Assembly (NCBI RefSeq): GCF_014646675.1
Contig: NZ_BMNS01000003.1
Span: 62,001-126,000, forward strand
DNA: 64,000 bases
Source of the DNA: Lutibacter litoralis
GTDB lineage: Bacteria; Bacteroidota; Bacteroidia; Flavobacteriales; Flavobacteriaceae
Direction of reading: 5' to 3'
Part shown: positions 47,729-56,474 of the stretch, one piece after another
Layout of the letters: every line of letters starts with the position of its first letter
Numbering within the stretch: the stretch's first letter is position 1
Position numbers and translations under genes: made by a program
The notes under the pieces: model-generated
Told to the model about the DNA's origin: nothing
Seen by the model: only the letters and a program-made list of their open reading frames with translations
Databases searched by the model: none

Positions 47729-48724
47729 ATGAAAAGTAAATCAAAATTAGTTATTTCAATTGGGTTATTACTTGTGGTAATTAGCATAGGAGTTGGAGGT
47801 TATATGACTCTTTCTGATGATAATTTTATTGATTCATTGTATATGACAATTATTACAATGACTACTGTTGGATTTGGCGAAATTCATCCACTTACTTATA
47901 ACGAAAAGCTATTTACAATATTTTTAATTTTAATAAGTATAATGGTTTATGGTTATACGGTAACAGCCTTAACTGAATATTTAGCGAGTGGAAAAATATT
48001 AGAACAATTAAAACAAAAAAAAGTGCAACAAAAAATTCAGAATTTAAAGAATCATACCGTTGTTTGTGGATACGGACGTAATGGAAAACAAGCAGTTGCT
48101 AAATTAATTCAATTTAATCAGCCTTGTGTTGTTATTGAAAAAAGAGTAAATGAAATTGCTGAATTAGAAAAAGACAATATTTTATTTATTGAAGGCGATG
48201 CAACTAATGATGACGATTTAGCAAAATTAGGTTTAGAAAGAGCTAAAAGCTTAATTACAGCATTACCTTCAGATGCAGATAATTTATTTGTTGTTTTGTC
48301 TGCACGTCAATTCAATAAAGACTTTACCATTATCAGCAGAGCTTCCAACGAATCTTCTTACGGAAAGTTAAAGTTTGCAGGAGCTACAAATGTTATTATG
48401 CCAGATAAATTGGGTGGTGCTCATATGGCATCTTTAGTTGTTACACCAGATTTGGTTGAATTTGTTGATAGGCTTACAATTGCAGGAGATACCAATGCAA
48501 ATTTGGAAGAAATTTCTGTGAATGATTTACCTTCAGAGCTTTTAAATAAAACAATTTTAGATTTAGATTTACGAAAAAAAACAGGTTGTAATGTTATTGG
48601 ATTTAAAACATCTGAAAACGAATATATTGTAAATCCAGAATCGTCAACAAAGTTAACATCAAATACAAATTTAATTGTATTAGGAAATCCAACTCAAATT
48701 AAAAAATTACGAGAAACTTTATAA
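47729..48724 (+). CDS. Two-helix potassium channel with RCK (TrkA-N/TrkA-C) domains
   Basis: A 331-residue channel of the MthK type. Helix one is about 7-27, the pore helix and selectivity filter are TMTTVGFGEIHP (about 42-56) and helix two is about 62-86. The RCK domain starts at HTVVCGYGRNGKQAVAKL (about 110), with an acidic nucleotide-binding position in VVIEKRV. A TrkA-C domain covers about 250-331. It would form a ligand-gated tetrameric K+ channel. It is cotranscribed with the PspC protein. Confidence 0.92.
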   Translation: MKSKSKLVISIGLLLVVISIGVGGYMTLSDDNFIDSLYMTIITMTTVGFGEIHPLTYNEKLFTIFLILISIMVYGYTVTALTEYLASGKILEQLKQKKVQQKIQNLKNHTVVCGYGRNGKQAVAKLIQFNQPCVVIEKRVNEIAELEKDNILFIEGDATNDDDLAKLGLERAKSLITALPSDADNLFVVLSARQFNKDFTIISRASNESSYGKLKFAGATNVIMPDKLGGAHMASLVVTPDLVEFVDRLTIAGDTNANLEEISVNDLPSELLNKTILDLDLRKKTGCNVIGFKTSENEYIVNPESSTKLTSNTNLIVLGNPTQIKKLRETL

Positions 48725-48758
48725 AATTATTATGAATAATTTAATAAAAATAAATAAG

Positions 48759-48792
48759 TTTTGCATTAAAAATTTGTAGCAAGCTAAATTTT
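48759..48792 (+). promoter_or_regulatory. Promoter of the symporter gene
   Basis: TTTTG (48759-48763) and TAAATTTT (48785-48792; one mismatch to TAnnTTTG) are separated by 21 bases. The -7 element sits within the small hairpin GCTAAA/TTTAGC. Confidence 0.35.
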
Positions 48793-48844
48793 TTAGCATC
48801 TTGGGGACCTTTTAACAAAATATTTTAACCAAACTAATAAAACA

Positions 48845-50917
48845 ATGAGTTCGAAATTTTTTTTAATAATTCTATTGCTATTTTCTTCAGTTGCTTTTTC
48901 CCAAGACATTACAGTTAAGGAAAATATTGTAAATCCATCCAAATTAATTAACGACGGAATTATTGAAGTTGATGTTTTTGGCGGTACGCCTCCATATACC
49001 TACAAATGGAGCAATCAAAGTACTCCTTTAACTTCCAATAAAGCTTTTGGCTTAGTAGAAGGTATTCCTTATAGTGTTGTTGTATCGGATGCTTCAGGAA
49101 ATTCGATTACAAAAGAATATGTGGTTCCCATAAAAAATATTTCAGAACGGTTTAATGGAACTTTTACACCAGTTGTAAATTCTATTGCTATGGTGTTATT
49201 TTGGGATCCTTTTACTGCAATTGGAATTTATGATCCAAATGTTTACGTAGAAAAAAAGATTATTCCTATTCCTGGTTGGAAACCTGGAATAAAGGGGGCA
49301 TTTACAATTAAAAAATGGGTGGTTGAAGATGGTACAAAAGTAAAAGAAGGTGATACCATTGCAATTATTTCGAGAGGAGAGAATGAAATTATTGGAAGAT
49401 CTTTTGTGTCTGGAACTTTAAAACACCTAGCAAAAGAAGGGGGAACAATTTACGATTCTTCAAATAAAGAAGATATAATTGAAGAAGGTGCACATAATTA
49501 CGCTTCTGTAATTTATGATGAAAAAATTGCTTTACTGTATCCAAATGGAGATATTCAGAAAAAAAACATTCCGTTTATTGTAATATGGTTGTCTATTGGT
49601 GCTCTATTCTTTACAATTAGAATGGGTTTTATAAATATAAGAGGTTTTAAACATGCAATTGATCTGGCTAGAGGAAAATACGACGATCCAAATGCTCCGG
49701 GGCAAGTTACGCATTTTCAAGCGCTTGCAACTGCCGTTTCTGGGACGGTTGGTTTAGGAAATATTGCAGGAGTAGCGGTTGCTGTTTCTTTAGGTGGTGC
49801 TGGTGCATCTTTTTGGATTATTCTCGCAGGATTGTTAGGGATGTCTTCCAAATTTGTAGAATGTACTTTAGGGGTAAAATATAGAGACATAGCTGCGGAC
49901 GGAAGAGTGTTTGGTGGACCAATGAATTATTTACGTAATGGATTGGAAAAGCAAAATAAGAAAGGTTTAGGTAAGGTTTTGGCAGGTATATTTGCCGTGT
50001 TATGTGTTGGTGCCTCTTTTGGTGGCGGTAATATGTTTCAATCTAATCAGGCGTTTGAAGCTGTTTCTGGACAAGTACCAGAATTAGTAGGGCATGGCTT
50101 TTGGTTTGGTATAATTATTTCTATACTTGTTGCAGCTGTAATTGTTGGTGGTATTAAAAGTATTGCAAAGGTTACAGAAAAAGTAGTTCCTTTTATGGCT
50201 ACTATTTATGTTGCAGCTTGTTTAGCGGTAATTTTTATAAATATTGAAAATATTGGCCCTGCATTTACAGCAATATTTGATGGAGCCTTTAATCCAACTG
50301 CTTTAAAGGGTGGTGTTATAGGTGTATTAATTGTAGGTTTCCAAAGAGCAGCATTTTCTAATGAAGCTGGTGTTGGTTCTGCAGCAATTGCACATAGTGT
50401 GGCAAAAACTAACCATCCGCCTTCTGAAGGGTTTGTTTCTTTAATGGAACCTTTTATTGATACTGTAGTTATTTGTACTTTAACAGCATTGGTGTTAATT
50501 TTTACAGGAAAACATGAAGTTATAGGAATGGCAGGTGCACAATTAACTTCTGATGCTTTTGGTACTGTAATTTCTTGGTTTCCTTATGTGTTAACTGTAG
50601 CAATCTTTTTGTTTGCTTTTTCTACAATGATTTCTTGGTCTTATTATGGAATGCGAGCTTGGTCTTACTTATTTGGAAAAAGTAAAAAAGCTGAAATGAT
50701 TTATAAAATATTCTTTTTAATATTTATAGTTGTTGGAGCATCAGTTAGTTTGGGAGCTGTTTTAGATTTTTCGGATATGATGATTCTTGCAATGGCATTT
50801 CCAAACATTATAGGATTGTACTTTATGTCTAGTGAAGTACGTACAGATTTAAATGAATATTGGCGTAAACTAAATGCAGGAGAACTTTTTAAAGCTCAAA
50901 GAGTAGCAAAAAAATAA
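48845..50917 (+). CDS. Na+/alanine (AGCS) symporter with SprB-like and lipoyl-like extra domains
   Basis: A 690-residue protein, about 200 longer than usual AGCS carriers. A signal peptide (about 1-19) is followed by a SprB-repeat-like domain (about 20-95; VFGGTPPYTYKWSNQ, then YSVVVSDASGN). After the first AGCS helix region (about 108-130), an insert at about 150-200 has the lipoyl/biotinyl hairpin form (VVEDGTKVKEGDTIAIIS ... SGTLKHLAKEGGTI) without a modifiable Lys motif. The transporter core begins near 243 (IGALFFTIRMGFINIRGFKHA) with AVSGTVGLGNIAGVAVA. It should import alanine or glycine with Na+. Extra domains would lie outside the cytoplasm. Confidence 0.85.
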   Translation: MSSKFFLIILLLFSSVAFSQDITVKENIVNPSKLINDGIIEVDVFGGTPPYTYKWSNQSTPLTSNKAFGLVEGIPYSVVVSDASGNSITKEYVVPIKNISERFNGTFTPVVNSIAMVLFWDPFTAIGIYDPNVYVEKKIIPIPGWKPGIKGAFTIKKWVVEDGTKVKEGDTIAIISRGENEIIGRSFVSGTLKHLAKEGGTIYDSSNKEDIIEEGAHNYASVIYDEKIALLYPNGDIQKKNIPFIVIWLSIGALFFTIRMGFINIRGFKHAIDLARGKYDDPNAPGQVTHFQALATAVSGTVGLGNIAGVAVAVSLGGAGASFWIILAGLLGMSSKFVECTLGVKYRDIAADGRVFGGPMNYLRNGLEKQNKKGLGKVLAGIFAVLCVGASFGGGNMFQSNQAFEAVSGQVPELVGHGFWFGIIISILVAAVIVGGIKSIAKVTEKVVPFMATIYVAACLAVIFINIENIGPAFTAIFDGAFNPTALKGGVIGVLIVGFQRAAFSNEAGVGSAAIAHSVAKTNHPPSEGFVSLMEPFIDTVVICTLTALVLIFTGKHEVIGMAGAQLTSDAFGTVISWFPYVLTVAIFLFAFSTMISWSYYGMRAWSYLFGKSKKAEMIYKIFFLIFIVVGASVSLGAVLDFSDMMILAMAFPNIIGLYFMSSEVRTDLNEYWRKLNAGELFKAQRVAKK

Positions 50918-50930
50918 TATTACTATACAT

Positions 50931-51803
50931 ATGAATCAATTTAAATCCCATTTCTGGTATAACAAACGCCAAAGAAATGGGATTTTCTTTTTATTATTGA
51001 TTATTGTAATGCTACAAATTACTTTCTTTTTTGTAGATTTTGCTCCAGAAGAACCATCTCGTTTTTCTCAAAATGAAATTGAAGTTTTTAAAAAGGAACA
51101 AGACTCTTTATTAAAAAAAGCTCTTGAAGAAAGAAAACCTAAGATTTTTCCATTTAATCCTAATTATATAAACGATTTTAAAGGATATCAATTAGGATTG
51201 AATGTTGATGAAATTGATAGGCTAATATCCTTTAGAGAAACAGGTAAATTTATAAATTCAATAAAAGAGTTTAAAGGTGTTACTAAAATTAGTGATAGTT
51301 TATTAAATAAAATAAGCCCTTATTTTAAATTTCCAGATTGGGTGACTAATAAAAATACTAAATCTAACACTAGGTTTAAAAAAAATAAAAAAGAAGCTAT
51401 AGAGGTTAAAGATTTAAACTTGGTTACAAGTAGCGATTTAATAAAAATTAAAGGAATTGGAGAAAAAACGGCTGAAAGAATACTTAGTTATAGAAATAAA
51501 TTACAGGGTTTTTCCTACGAAAACCAGCTTTATGAAGTGTATTATTTAGATAAAGAAACTGCAGATAAGGCTTTAAAATACTATAAAGTACTCTCAAAAC
51601 CAACTATTAAAAAATTAAATATAAATACAGCTTCATTTAAAGAGGTATTAGCCATTGTCTATATTGATTACGAGCTTACTAAGAAAATTTTTAGTTATAG
51701 AGATGAAGTTGCAGAAATTCAATCGTTAGAAGAATTAAAAAAAATTGATGGTTTTCCAATAGAAAAATTTAATAGAATAAGCTTATATTTGGTGGCTGAA
51801 TAA
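50931..51803 (+). CDS. Membrane-anchored helix-hairpin-helix protein
   Basis: A 290-residue protein with one N-terminal helix (about 18-37; FFLLLIIVMLQITFFFVDF) and three ComEA-like helix-hairpin-helix units. The clearest is DLNLVTSSDLIKIKGIGEKTAERILSYR split by residues 160-190; another is LNINTASFKEVLAIVYID. Such units bind DNA without sequence preference, so a role in DNA uptake or envelope DNA binding is possible. It starts 13 bases after the symporter stop and may share its message. Confidence 0.82.
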   Translation: MNQFKSHFWYNKRQRNGIFFLLLIIVMLQITFFFVDFAPEEPSRFSQNEIEVFKKEQDSLLKKALEERKPKIFPFNPNYINDFKGYQLGLNVDEIDRLISFRETGKFINSIKEFKGVTKISDSLLNKISPYFKFPDWVTNKNTKSNTRFKKNKKEAIEVKDLNLVTSSDLIKIKGIGEKTAERILSYRNKLQGFSYENQLYEVYYLDKETADKALKYYKVLSKPTIKKLNINTASFKEVLAIVYIDYELTKKIFSYRDEVAEIQSLEELKKIDGFPIEKFNRISLYLVAE

Positions 51804-51831
51804 ATTTATAATTAAAACAGTTAACCGTTAA

Positions 51832-52998
51832 ATGAATAACATGTATTTTACTGAAGAACACGAGTCGTTTCGACAAAGTTTTCGAGATTTTCTGCTAAAA
51901 GAAGTAGTTCCCAATGTTAATAAATGGGAAAAACAAGGTTTTGTGGATAAACAAATTTGGAAGAAATTTGGGGATATGGGTTATTTTGGTTTAAATTATC
52001 CAGAAGAGTTTGGAGGTTTAAATTTAGATCTTTTTTATACTGTTATTTTTTTAGAAGAAATGCAGAAAGTAAATTCAGGTGGATTTGCCGCTGCTATGTG
52101 GGCGCATACTTATTTAGCTATGACTCATTTAAATGCTGAGGGAAGTAAATTTATAAAGGAAAAATATTTAGTACCAAGTGTAAATGGAGAAAAGGTTGGT
52201 TGTCTTTGTATTTCAGAGCCATTTGGAGGGTCTGATGTGGCAGGAATGCGAACTACCGCAACAAAAAAAGGAACTAATTATATTATAAATGGATCTAAAA
52301 CATTTATAACAAATGGTGTTTTTTCCGATTATTTAGTGGTAGCAGCAAAAACAAGCCTAGAACTTGGTAATAAAGGAATGAGCATTTTTGTTGTCGATAG
52401 AGAAACTAAAGGAATTTCAGCAACAAATTTAGAGAAGTTAGGATGGAAGGCATCAGATACTGCTGAAATTGCATTTGACAATGTTATAATTCCAGAAGAA
52501 AATTTATTAGGAGAAGAGAATAAAGGGTTTTCTTATATAATGCAGCATTTTGCTTCCGAAAGAGTTATTATGGGGGTGAACGCACATGCTAGAGCCGAAT
52601 TTGCTTTAGACTATGCGATCCAATATATGTCAGAAAGAAAAGCTTTTGGAAAAACGATAGATCAATTTCAAGCTTTAAGGCACAAGGTAGCAGATATGGC
52701 AAGTGAAGTTGAAATGTGTAAAGAATTTAATTATTCTATAATTTACAGATTAGATAAAGGTCAATATGTTGTAAAGGAGGCGAGTATGTCTAAGTTAGTA
52801 TCTACAAAAATGGCTGATGAGGTTATTTATCAATGCCTTCAGTTGTTAGGAGGTTATGGTTATATGGAAGAATACCCAATGGCAAGACTTTTAAGAGATA
52901 GCAGACTAGGGCCAATTGGAGGTGGCACTTCTGAAATTTTGAGAGAAATTATCGCAAAAATGATTATTGATAAGAAAGAGTACAAGCCAGTAACTTAA
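51832..52998 (+). CDS. Acyl-CoA dehydrogenase with relocated catalytic Glu
   Basis: A 388-residue flavoenzyme: CISEPFGGSDVAGMRTTA (FAD region), TFITNGVFSDYLVVAA, RKAFGKTIDQFQALRH and LQLLGGYGYMEEYPMARLLRDSR. The usual catalytic-Glu position is Gly here (PIGGGTSEILRE, about residue 364). Glu256 in HARAEFALDYA sits where long-chain acyl-CoA and isovaleryl-CoA dehydrogenases keep their base, so the enzyme may prefer branched or long chains. It introduces a 2,3-double bond in acyl-CoA. The start could also be the Met three codons on. Confidence 0.92.
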   Translation: MNNMYFTEEHESFRQSFRDFLLKEVVPNVNKWEKQGFVDKQIWKKFGDMGYFGLNYPEEFGGLNLDLFYTVIFLEEMQKVNSGGFAAAMWAHTYLAMTHLNAEGSKFIKEKYLVPSVNGEKVGCLCISEPFGGSDVAGMRTTATKKGTNYIINGSKTFITNGVFSDYLVVAAKTSLELGNKGMSIFVVDRETKGISATNLEKLGWKASDTAEIAFDNVIIPEENLLGEENKGFSYIMQHFASERVIMGVNAHARAEFALDYAIQYMSERKAFGKTIDQFQALRHKVADMASEVEMCKEFNYSIIYRLDKGQYVVKEASMSKLVSTKMADEVIYQCLQLLGGYGYMEEYPMARLLRDSRLGPIGGGTSEILREIIAKMIIDKKEYKPVT

Positions 52999-53081
52999 GC
53001 ATATTTAGCTGTTTTCTGAGGTGAAAAAATATAAAAATATTATTTTAATTATTTAATTTTTAATTTTTCAATAATAATTTA

Positions 53082-53089
53082 TACATTTG
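53082..53089 (+). promoter_or_regulatory. -7 element of rpsU
   Basis: TACATTTG matches TAnnTTTG exactly. Transcription would start near 53095, leaving a leader of about 40 bases with a small CTCTT/AAGAG hairpin. Confidence 0.5.
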
Positions 53090-53117
53090 CACTCTTAAAT
53101 TTTAAAGAGAACAACTT

Positions 53118-53128
53118 GGAAGGAGGTG
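53118..53128 (+). promoter_or_regulatory. Unusually strong Shine-Dalgarno site of rpsU
   Basis: GGAAGGAGGTG, with GGAGG ending nine bases before the ATG, is near-fully complementary to the 16S rRNA tail. Other genes in the window lack such a site. In flavobacteria bS21 helps hide the anti-Shine-Dalgarno sequence, and rpsU is known as the exception that uses a strong site for self-control. Confidence 0.9.
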
Positions 53129-53135
53129 CTAATAC

Positions 53136-53333
53136 ATGTTAATCATACCAGTTAAAGACGGAGAAAATATCGATAGAGCGTTAAAACGTTATAAAAGAAA
53201 ATTTGATCGTACAAAAACAATGAAAAATTTACGTAATCGTAAACAATTCAATAAGCCATCAGTTGTAAAACGTGCGCAAAACATAAAAGCTCAATATGTT
53301 CAGAGATTAAGAACAACCGAAGAGCAAGGTTAA
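53136..53333 (+). CDS. rpsU: 30S ribosomal protein bS21
   Basis: A 65-residue basic protein with the S21 pattern: MLIIPVKDGENIDRALKRYKRKFDRT, then RNRKQFNKPSVVKR and a Lys/Arg-rich tail. In Bacteroidota bS21 forms part of the pocket that sequesters the 16S anti-Shine-Dalgarno end, so the strong site in its own leader makes a feedback loop. It is followed by a terminator that contains the xerC promoter. Confidence 0.96.
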   Translation: MLIIPVKDGENIDRALKRYKRKFDRTKTMKNLRNRKQFNKPSVVKRAQNIKAQYVQRLRTTEEQG

Positions 53334-53350
53334 TTATTAGCCAAAAAATT

Positions 53351-53408
53351 AAAACCGTTAGTAAAAACAATATACAATTTGTATGTTTGTTTTCTAACGG
53401 TTTTTTTT
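53351..53408 (+). terminator. rpsU terminator abutting the xerC start codon
   Basis: AAAACCGTTAG (53351-53361) pairs with CTAACGGTTTT (53394-53404); flanking AAAACAA/TTGTTTT extends the stem. The T8 run ends at the ATG of the recombinase. Confidence 0.9.
53382..53389 (+). promoter_or_regulatory. -7 element of xerC inside the terminator loop
   Basis: TATGTTTG is an exact match lying between the two arms of the rpsU terminator. A transcript from here would contain only the right arm and escape the hairpin. Confidence 0.5.
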
Positions 53409-54296
53409 ATGCCTATAAAATCCTTTTTAAATTATCTACTAATTGAAAGAAAGTATAGTATACATACTATAACTGCGTATAAAAAAGATATAAATGATTT
53501 TTTTGCCTTTTACAATGCTAATTATGGAGATGTTATTATTTTAGAAATTAATTACTCTCAAATAAGAAGTTGGATTGTTAGTTTGGTGAATTCAGATATA
53601 AATAATAGAACAATAAATAGAAAAATATCATCGTTAAAATCATTTTTTAAATTTCTTCAAAAAACAAAACAAATCACAATTAATCCATTAGCAAAGCATC
53701 AGGCTTTAAAAACATCAAAACAGATTCAAGTTCCTTTTTCTGAAAAGGAGATTAAAGATGTACTTAGTTTAAAGGATAATATAGAAGATTTTGAATCTGT
53801 AAGAAATAAATTAATTGTAGAGTTGTTTTATTCTACCGGTATAAGAAGAAGTGAATTAATACATATTAAAGTTGCCGATATAGATTTTAATATTGAAACT
53901 GTTAAAGTGGTTGGAAAAAGAAATAAGGAACGTTATATTCCGTTAATAAAAACGGTGCAAGTTTCATTAAAAAATTATCTTAATTTTAGAAATGAAATTA
54001 AAACTGAACAACCTTATTTATTTATTACAAAAAAAGGTAAAATAATATATGATACACTTGTGTATCGAATTATAAATAATTATTTTAGTACTGTGTCATC
54101 AAAAGTTAAAAAGAGTCCACATGTTATTAGGCACTCTTTTGCTACTCATTTGTTAAATGAGGGCGCAGATTTAAACGCTGTTAAAGAATTGCTTGGGCAT
54201 TCAAGTTTAGCGTCAACACAAGTTTATACTCACAGTAGTTTGGGTAAATTAAAGAAAGTGTATAACCAAGCTCACCCAAGGAGCCAAAAAAAATAA
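53409..54296 (+). CDS. xerC: Tyrosine recombinase of the XerC/XerD type
   Basis: A 295-residue recombinase with a SAM-like N-terminal domain (about 1-95; FLNYLLIERKYSIHTITAYKKD) and the complete catalytic set: Arg146 (STGIRRSEL), Lys170 (VGKRNKERY), His238 and Arg241 (PHVIRHSFATHLL), His264 (LLGHSS) and Tyr273 (QVYTH). It is expected to resolve chromosome dimers at dif. Location between rpsU and hpf in a housekeeping region argues against a phage integrase. I use ATG 53409; the longer frame begins inside the terminator hairpin. XerD is the alternative name. Confidence 0.9.
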   Translation: MPIKSFLNYLLIERKYSIHTITAYKKDINDFFAFYNANYGDVIILEINYSQIRSWIVSLVNSDINNRTINRKISSLKSFFKFLQKTKQITINPLAKHQALKTSKQIQVPFSEKEIKDVLSLKDNIEDFESVRNKLIVELFYSTGIRRSELIHIKVADIDFNIETVKVVGKRNKERYIPLIKTVQVSLKNYLNFRNEIKTEQPYLFITKKGKIIYDTLVYRIINNYFSTVSSKVKKSPHVIRHSFATHLLNEGADLNAVKELLGHSSLASTQVYTHSSLGKLKKVYNQAHPRSQKK

Positions 54297-54300
54297 TTTT

Positions 54301-54600
54301 ATGAAAGTAAATGTACAGTCTGTTAATTTCAATGCGGATAAAGGTCTTATTGAATTTGTTGAAAAGAAAGTAAATGGTTTGGAAAAATATTATGATAAAA
54401 TAGTTGATTCTGAAGTTTTTTTAAAGGTGCATCAAACTAGTGAAAAGGAAAATAAAAATGTAGATGTGAAATTAAATATACCAGGGAATGATCTTATGGT
54501 AAAAAAACAATGTAAAACTTTTGAGGAAGGTGTGATGTTAGCAGTAGATTCTTTAAAAAGAAAGCTAACTCAAACGAAAGAAAAAATAAGAGCTAAATAA
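54301..54600 (+). CDS. hpf: Ribosome hibernation promoting factor, short form
   Basis: A 99-residue HPF/RaiA-type protein with the beta-alpha-beta-beta-beta-alpha layout: VNFNADKGLIEFVEKKVNGLEKYYDKI, DVKLNIPGNDLMVKKQCKTFEEGV and a basic last helix. It binds the 30S decoding centre in starved cells. The long-form C-terminal dimerisation domain is absent. It starts four bases after xerC. Confidence 0.92.
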   Translation: MKVNVQSVNFNADKGLIEFVEKKVNGLEKYYDKIVDSEVFLKVHQTSEKENKNVDVKLNIPGNDLMVKKQCKTFEEGVMLAVDSLKRKLTQTKEKIRAK

Positions 54601-54623
54601 TTTATAAAAAATAGTTTAAAAAG

Positions 54624-54655
54624 TTTTGTTTAAAATTAAAACTTTAATACATTTG
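54624..54655 (+). promoter_or_regulatory. Consensus promoter of the tRNA-tuf operon
   Basis: TTTTG (54624-54628), 19 bases, then TACATTTG (54648-54655): both Bacteroidota elements at ideal spacing. It is the best promoter in the window and fits strong stable-RNA expression. Confidence 0.75.
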
Positions 54656-54696
54656 CAGTCCGTTAGAAATAGCGGGCTTCTTTTATGGAGTAAAAG

Positions 54697-54770
54697 GCCG
54701 ATGTAGCTCAGCTGGCTAGAGCAGCTGATTTGTAATCAGCAGGTCGTGGGTTCGAGTCCCTCCATCGGCT
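54697..54770 (+). tRNA. tRNA-Thr (anticodon TGT)
   Basis: Acceptor GCCGATG pairs with CATCGGC. The anticodon arm GCTGA-TT-TGT-AA-TCAGC and the T loop TTCGAGT are regular. No CCA is encoded. Confidence 0.96.
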
Positions 54771-54849
54771 CAAAATAAAAGAAAAGTTCAGAGTTTGTTT
54801 TTTTTGATGTAGCATTTAATGGTGAAAACAGAAAAGTTTATGCTCAGCA

Positions 54850-54869
54850 CTGTCAAGTTTTTTTGACAG
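54850..54869 (+). other. Hairpin between tRNA-Thr and tRNA-Tyr
   Basis: CTGTCAA and TTGACAG are perfect arms around a T-rich loop. It is probably a spacer structure for processing the tRNA precursor, or a weak terminator. Confidence 0.5.
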
Positions 54870-54886
54870 GGATCTTTGAAAATAAC

Positions 54887-54967
<81 letters not shown>

Positions 54968-55022
54968 CGTTAATATTGGAATAAAGAATACATTACCCAA
55001 TGATGATTTGATAAAAATTATT

Positions 55023-55095
55023 GCGAGAGTAGCTCAGTTGGTAGAGCTTCAGCCTTCCAAGCTGACTGTCGCCGGTTCGAGCCCGGTCTCTCGCT
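55023..55095 (+). tRNA. tRNA-Gly (anticodon TCC)
   Basis: Acceptor GCGAGAG pairs with CTCTCGC. Anticodon arm TCAGC-CT-TCC-AA-GCTGA; T loop TTCGAGC. Confidence 0.96.
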
Positions 55096-55107
55096 CTATT
55101 TTTTTTG

Positions 55108-55179
55108 GCCGGTGTAGCTCAGGGGTAGAGCGTTTCCTTGGTAAGGAAGAGGTCACGGGTTCAATTCCCGTCATTGGCT
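55108..55179 (+). tRNA. tRNA-Thr (anticodon GGT)
   Basis: Acceptor GCCGGTG pairs with CATTGGC using two G-T pairs. Anticodon arm TTTCC-TT-GGT-AA-GGAAG; T loop TTCAATT. It lies 56 bases before tuf. Confidence 0.94.
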
Positions 55180-55235
55180 CAATAATAGAATTGAATTTAA
55201 CACTATATATAACTAAGATTTAAAAATTAATAATT

Positions 55236-56423
55236 ATGGCTAAAGAAACTTTCGATCGTTCAAAACCACATTTAAACATTGGTACAATTGGACACGTTGA
55301 TCACGGTAAAACAACCTTAACAGCTGCTATTACTGTTGTATTAGCAGAGAAAGGACTTTCTGAAGTAAAAGATTTCGATCAAATCGATAACGCACCTGAG
55401 GAAAAAGAGAGAGGTATTACAATTAATACTGCTCACGTAGAATACCAAACTGCTAATCGTCATTACGCTCACGTTGACTGTCCAGGTCACGCGGATTATG
55501 TAAAGAATATGGTAACTGGTGCTGCACAAATGGATGGAGCAATTATTGTTGTTGCTGCAACTGACGGACCAATGCCTCAAACTAGAGAGCATATCTTATT
55601 AGGTCGTCAGGTAGGTATTCCTAGATTAGTTGTATTCATGAATAAAGTGGATATGGTTGATGATGAAGAATTATTAGAATTAGTAGAAATGGAAATTAGA
55701 GATCTATTATCTTTCTACGATTATGACGGTGATAACACTCCTGTTATTCAAGGTTCTGCCTTAGGAGGATTAAATAAAGAGCCTAAGTGGATGGATAAGA
55801 TAATGGAATTAATGGATGCTGTTGATACTTGGATTGAGTTGCCTAAGCGTGATGTTGAAAAAGATTTCTTAATGCCTATTGAAGATGTATTCTCAATTAC
55901 AGGTCGTGGTACTGTAGCAACTGGTCGTATTGAAACAGGTGTTGCAAACACAGGTGATGCAGTAGATATTATTGGTATGGGTGCTGAAAAATTAACTTCT
56001 ACTATTACTGGAGTTGAAATGTTCCGTAAAATATTAGATAGAGGTGAAGCAGGTGATAATGTAGGTATCTTATTAAGAGGTATTGCAAAAGAAGATATCC
56101 GTAGAGGTATGGTAATTTGTAAACCTAAATCAGTTACTCCACATGCTAATTTTAAAGCTGAGGTTTATATCCTTAAAAAAGAAGAAGGTGGTCGTCACAC
56201 TCCATTCCATAATAACTACCGTCCACAGTTTTACGTACGTACAACTGACGTAACTGGAACAATTATGTTACCTGATGGAGTTGAAATGGTAATGCCAGGA
56301 GATAACTTAACAATTACTGTTAACTTACACCAACCAATTGCATTAAACGTAGGTTTACGTTTTGCAATCCGTGAAGGAGGTAGAACAGTTGGAGCTGGTC
56401 AGGTAACAGAAATGTTAGATTAA
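55236..56423 (+). CDS. tuf: Elongation factor Tu
   Basis: A 395-residue GTPase: P-loop [14 protein letters not shown], switch I region [25 protein letters not shown], the NKVD specificity motif and the GSAL motif, followed by two beta-barrel domains ending in [11 protein letters not shown]. It delivers aminoacyl-tRNA to the ribosome. It is cotranscribed with the four upstream tRNAs, as tufB is in Escherichia coli. A compact hairpin then leads into tRNA-Trp. Confidence 0.98.
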   Translation: MAKETFDRSKPHLNIGTIGHVDHGKTTLTAAITVVLAEKGLSEVKDFDQIDNAPEEKERGITINTAHVEYQTANRHYAHVDCPGHADYVKNMVTGAAQMDGAIIVVAATDGPMPQTREHILLGRQVGIPRLVVFMNKVDMVDDEELLELVEMEIRDLLSFYDYDGDNTPVIQGSALGGLNKEPKWMDKIMELMDAVDTWIELPKRDVEKDFLMPIEDVFSITGRGTVATGRIETGVANTGDAVDIIGMGAEKLTSTITGVEMFRKILDRGEAGDNVGILLRGIAKEDIRRGMVICKPKSVTPHANFKAEVYILKKEEGGRHTPFHNNYRPQFYVRTTDVTGTIMLPDGVEMVMPGDNLTITVNLHQPIALNVGLRFAIREGGRTVGAGQVTEMLD

Positions 56424-56442
56424 TCAAACCCAAAGAATAAAT

Positions 56443-56470
56443 AAGGTGCTTCTGTAACAGAAGCACCTTT
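56443..56470 (+). terminator. Hairpin after tuf
   Basis: AAGGTGCTTCTG and CAGAAGCACCTT are perfect arms followed by TTTCTTT. It may be a partial terminator or a processing site ahead of tRNA-Trp. Confidence 0.7.
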
Positions 56471-56474
56471 CTTT

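Noticed and set aside
49310-49450. Biotin or lipoate attachment domain in the symporter
   Set aside because: The hairpin form is present, but the Met-Lys-Met or Asp-Lys attachment motif is missing.
53409-54296. Phage integrase or island boundary
   Set aside because: The gene lies between rpsU and hpf, no att repeats or phage genes are near, and the sequence fits housekeeping Xer.
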